Source of the DNA: Candidatus Gottesmanbacteria bacterium
GTDB lineage: Bacteria > Patescibacteriota > Microgenomatia > UBA10105 > UBA927
Length of the DNA stretch: 8,597 nt
NCBI GenBank assembly: GCA_026396845.1
Contig: JAPLWC010000094.1
Span: 1-8,597 of the forward strand
Reading direction: 5' to 3'
Shown one piece after another: positions 6,103 to 8,597 of this stretch. The notes beneath the pieces are model-generated. The model searched no databases and had not been told where the DNA came from. It saw nothing but the letters and a program-made list of their open reading frames with translations. How positions within the stretch are numbered: position 1 is the stretch's first letter; each line of letters begins with the position of its first letter. The position numbers and the translations under genes are program-made.

Positions 6103-6846
6103 TCAAGCCGCGTGTTTGGCGTGCTCCTGGGCCCCGTGCGAAACCGCGACATTTAAAAATGCAGCCGTCAACATCGAAAATACCAACGCCTGGATAAACC
6201 CGACAAACAGTTCGAGTGCCATAAACGGTAATGGCACGATAAACGGCATGAGAAACGCCATGACGGTCAGAAGCACTTCACCGGCAAATATGTTGCCGAA
6301 CAACCGGAATGTAAACGACAGAATATTTGCAAGTTGGGAAATAATCTCAAGGATACCTACAAAGAAATCAATGGGGCCTTTGAAGTTCAAAAACCGCGTA
6401 CTGTAATGGAACCCGAGCGTTTTAAACCCAAAGTACTGTATGGCGACGATGGAAATGATGGCAAGGGCGAGGGTCATATTCAGGTCTGTATTGGAACCGC
6501 GAAGAAGCGGCACAAATTTTCCCGCTTCATAAAAACCGATGGTGCCAACGCCCGGCAAAAGACCGAACCAGTTCGCAACAAGGATGAACAGAAAAAATGA
6601 GGCAACGAGCGGGAAAAACTGTTTAATATACTTGCCGGCGACCGACGTAAAAAAGTCGTATAACCCGCCGACAACCATTTCCGCTATAGACTGTAGACCT
6701 CGCGGCACGAGCGTCATGTTGTGCGTGGCTACGAGTGAGAACACAATTAAAATCGCCATCACGACCCACGTCGCCAGTAACGAATTGGTGATCGGCAGTC
6801 CGAATACGGACCCGATTTTCTCTGCTGCGAGTGTAATTTGTGGCAT
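6103..6846 (-). CDS. atpB: F1Fo ATP synthase subunit a
   Basis: Subunit a forms the stator proton half-channels beside the c-ring in the inner membrane. The 247-residue protein is largely hydrophobic, with about five to six membrane segments. The key helix reads FTFRLFGNIFAGEVLL, with the essential arginine at 181 (E. coli Arg210). The last helix reads FVGFIQALVFSMLTAAFL, with Gln219 at the place of E. coli Gln252. The N-terminus is shorter than in E. coli (271 aa), as in many bacteria. The ATG at 6846 follows the atpI stop by 7 bases with only a weak Shine-Dalgarno, so coupling is likely. The C-terminus ends in a histidine-containing tail, HGAQEHAKHAA. Confidence 0.97.
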   Translation of the reverse strand: MPQITLAAEKIGSVFGLPITNSLLATWVVMAILIVFSLVATHNMTLVPRGLQSIAEMVVGGLYDFFTSVAGKYIKQFFPLVASFFLFILVANWFGLLPGVGTIGFYEAGKFVPLLRGSNTDLNMTLALAIISIVAIQYFGFKTLGFHYSTRFLNFKGPIDFFVGILEIISQLANILSFTFRLFGNIFAGEVLLTVMAFLMPFIVPLPFMALELFVGFIQALVFSMLTAAFLNVAVSHGAQEHAKHAA

Positions 6847-6853
6847 ATCAGTA

Positions 6854-7144
6854 TTATTTCCGTTTTTGTATAATTTCCCGTATTACATGCACGAATCCTG
6901 CTGTCGATATCACAAACCCCGTCACGATTCCTATCAAGCTTCCCTTGGGATATATCCCAAATCTGTGATCGACCAATGAGCCAAGTATCGCGCCTCCGGC
7001 AATCGGTATGGCGACGATATACCCTATTTGTCCGGCCAATCCTAAGTAATACCACGCATTGTCCGATTCCTTATTCCGGCGTTTCGGGCGGTTTTTTGCT
7101 CCCCGAAACCCAGTATTCAGCGTTATATCGTATTGTTCGACCAC
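6854..7144 (-). CDS. atpI: AtpI/AtpZ-type ATP synthase accessory membrane protein
   Basis: A 96-residue protein directly upstream of atpB, where atpI normally sits. After a charged N-terminus (about 1-29, including KNRPKRRNKESDN) come two membrane helices: WYYLGLAGQIGYIVAIPIAGGAILG (about 31-55) and, after LVDHRFGIYPKGS, LIGIVTGFVISTAGFVHVI (about 70-88). The glycine-rich first helix, the G-x-x-(L/I)-D turn and the second helix match the AtpZ/AtpI family, thought to help c-ring assembly or ion (Mg/Ca) handling. The start is GTG at 7144 with GAGG 8 bases upstream. No ATG lies before the first membrane helix. It is the first gene after dnaE in the atp unit. Confidence 0.8.
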   Translation of the reverse strand: MVEQYDITLNTGFRGAKNRPKRRNKESDNAWYYLGLAGQIGYIVAIPIAGGAILGSLVDHRFGIYPKGSLIGIVTGFVISTAGFVHVIREIIQKRK

Positions 7145-7162
7145 ACAAAAAACCTCATATTC

Positions 7163-7171
7163 ATTCTATCA
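7163..7171 (-). promoter_or_regulatory. Possible extended -10 promoter of the atp operon
   Basis: In the 40-base gap between dnaE and atpI the minus strand reads TGATAGAAT, an extended -10 (TGn plus a 5-of-6 match to TATAAT). There is no recognisable -35 hexamer at 16-18 bases. A start here would give a leader of only about 12 bases, with GAGG near its 5' end. It may therefore be chance, with the atp genes transcribed from a promoter in or upstream of dnaE. Confidence 0.3.
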
Positions 7172-7184
7172 CAAGGATAACCAA

Positions 7185-8597
7185 CTAGACCAGTGGTTTG
7201 ACGTCATCAACCAGGATAGTCAAACGGTCATCTTTTTGGTCCAGCTTTCCCGTTAATTCTACTACACGATCGGGTTTCCACAAATCAGAAGTCAATGCGT
7301 AGATTTTGGGAAACACGACGACTTCAATCGTTCCCGTCAAATCCTCAAGCTTCGCAAAAACCATTTCATGATTCCCGGCTCTGGTCACGATCTTTTTAAC
7401 ACTGACAATGATACCCGCAACAAGCACGCGTTCCCCGATGCGTCCGGACGAAAGGTCGGTAAGAGGAGTAAAGGATTTAGCTGCCAGTGCTTTTCTGTGC
7501 GGCTCCAGGGGGTGGGTAGTAAGATAAAAACCGAGTAATTCTTTCTCAAATCCCAAAAGTTCCGACTGGGAAAGCTCCGGAATATCCGTCAGGGCGTCGG
7601 AAAAGACCTGTGACGCATCATCATCTGCAAATAGTCCGACCTGGCCGGAGGCAACTGCCCGTTTGTGCTTATGGGACTGTTCCAAAAGTTGTCCGAAACC
7701 GGAAAGCATGGAAGACCGCGAACCGAATGCGTCCATGGCCCCGGTTTTAATAAGACTTTCAAACGTTTTTTTGTTCACTTTGGACGTATCAACTCGTGAA
7801 ACAACATCGGATAAACTCACGAACCGGGAGGCTTTGCGCGCGGCCAGAATGCTTTCTATTGCGGCGGATCCGACATTTTTGACGGCAGACAGTCCGAAAC
7901 GAATTTTTCCTTCCTCAATCGTAAATTCCACATCTGATGTGTTGATGTCCGGCGGGAGAAGTGTGAGTCCTGTCCGTCTGCATTCGGCAACCATGCTCGC
8001 AATCCGTTCATCCCGCGCAGGCCCGGTATTCGCGCGTGATTCGGCGGTTAACACTGCCGTCATAAACTCTACCGGATAATTGGCCTTCAAATACGCAGTT
8101 TCATAGGCAATCGTTGCGTAGCACGCGGCGTGCGCTTTGTTAAATCCGTACCCGGCAAACGGTTCTATAAGGTTAAATATTTCTTCCGCCTTGACCCGTG
8201 TCATGCCGTTTTTTACACAGCCCTCCATAAATTTTTCTTTTTGTTTCTTCATTTCAGTAGGAATTTTTTTACCGACGGCTTTCCGAAGCTTATCCGCATC
8301 CCCCCAGGAATACCCGGCAAGGGTGATTGCCGTGAGTAGTACGTCGTCCTGGTACGCGATAATGCCGTAGGACTGTTTCAATACCTCTTTCAGTCTCGGG
8401 TCGGGGTAGGTAATAGCTGCGGGATTGTGTTTCCTTTTGATAAATTCCGGTATGGTAGCCATCGGCCCCGGACGGAAAAGCGCTACCATCGCCATGACAT
8501 CAAAAATATTTGTCGGCTTGAGTTCCTTTATGTAGCGCCGCATACCGATAGATTCTAATTGAAATACTCCGGTCGTTTCCCCGCTTGAAAGCATCTG
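7185..8597 (-). CDS. dnaE: DNA polymerase III alpha subunit, C-terminal 470 residues (runs off right edge)
   Basis: Replicative polymerase catalytic subunit; the reading frame is open through the right edge, so the PHP and palm domains lie outside. In the window-numbered fragment: SSGETTGVFQLES (4-16), the fingers with ALFRPGPM (39-46), YQDDVL (82-87) and FAGYGFNKAHAACYA (147-161), then the helix-hairpin-helix region around RFGLSAVKNVGSAAIESI (233-250). An internal clamp-binding motif QVGLF (319-323) corresponds to E. coli QADMF. Residues about 390-468 form the OB-fold (VLVAGIIVSVKKIVTRAGNHEMVFAKLED). The protein ends directly after the OB fold with KPLV and TAG, so the tau-binding tail of E. 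coli DnaE is absent. The ATG at 8594 is internal, since Gln precedes it in frame. Confidence 0.95.
   Translation of the reverse strand, partial: QMLSSGETTGVFQLESIGMRRYIKELKPTNIFDVMAMVALFRPGPMATIPEFIKRKHNPAAITYPDPRLKEVLKQSYGIIAYQDDVLLTAITLAGYSWGDADKLRKAVGKKIPTEMKKQKEKFMEGCVKNGMTRVKAEEIFNLIEPFAGYGFNKAHAACYATIAYETAYLKANYPVEFMTAVLTAESRANTGPARDERIASMVAECRRTGLTLLPPDINTSDVEFTIEEGKIRFGLSAVKNVGSAAIESILAARKASRFVSLSDVVSRVDTSKVNKKTFESLIKTGAMDAFGSRSSMLSGFGQLLEQSHKHKRAVASGQVGLFADDDASQVFSDALTDIPELSQSELLGFEKELLGFYLTTHPLEPHRKALAAKSFTPLTDLSSGRIGERVLVAGIIVSVKKIVTRAGNHEMVFAKLEDLTGTIEVVVFPKIYALTSDLWKPDRVVELTGKLDQKDDRLTILVDDVKPLV

Noticed and set aside
6083..6106. TTG start for atpE giving eight extra residues
   Set aside because: The extension is the AGGAGGTGAT ribosome binding site itself; the ATG at 6082 gives the normal 75-residue c subunit.
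1..8597. Search for CRISPR arrays, insertion sequences, tRNA or rRNA genes, phage or defence genes
   Set aside because: Nothing of the kind is visible. Apart from the left spacer the window is continuous housekeeping coding sequence on one strand.

Overview
The window carries one compact gene block, with every gene I can support on the minus strand. Read in the direction of transcription (right to left) it holds: the 3' part of dnaE (DNA polymerase III alpha); a small AtpI/AtpZ-type membrane protein; the F1Fo ATP synthase genes in classical order atpB-atpE-atpF-atpH-atpA-atpG-atpD-atpC; upp (uracil phosphoribosyltransferase); a 139-base intergenic region; and the first 41 codons of an unrecognised gene that leaves the left edge.

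The organism is a bacterium using TGA, TAA and TAG as stops: TGA ends atpB, atpF, atpH, atpC and upp, so recoded-UGA lineages are excluded. Genes are very tightly packed, with ATGA start/stop overlaps at atpF/atpH, atpH/atpA and atpC/upp, 3 to 25 base gaps at the remaining junctions from atpI to upp, 40 bases between dnaE and atpI, and clear Shine-Dalgarno sequences before several genes. The compact layout and an unusually short delta subunit (118 aa) would fit a Patescibacteria/CPR-type genome. That placement is inference only.

The main surprise is atpA. The start overlapping atpH (position 4982) opens a normal alpha N-terminal helix, but after about 35 codons the sequence jumps, out of frame, to the equivalent of about residue 77 of E. 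coli alpha. About 41 codons of the N-terminal beta-barrel are absent, and the reading frame shifts at about 4875-4880. The remaining 425 codons, including Walker A and the alpha/beta signature, are intact. This is either a real lesion in an otherwise intact operon or a deletion in the assembly or reads. Every other ATP synthase gene looks full and functional.

The second point of interest is the gap between upp and the left-edge gene (124-262). It contains a TTGACA / TAGACT-TATAAT promoter-like sequence, then a 5-bp stem with T7, an 11-codon mini-ORF, and a strong intrinsic terminator whose T-run lies directly against the Shine-Dalgarno of the next gene. This could be simple tandem termination of the atp-upp unit plus a promoter, or an attenuated leader.

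Functionally, the atp genes build the proton-translocating ATP synthase (Fo: a, b, c; F1: alpha, beta, gamma, delta, epsilon), AtpI may assist c-ring assembly, upp salvages uracil to UMP, and dnaE replicates the chromosome. I see no mobile element, CRISPR array, tRNA or rRNA in the window.
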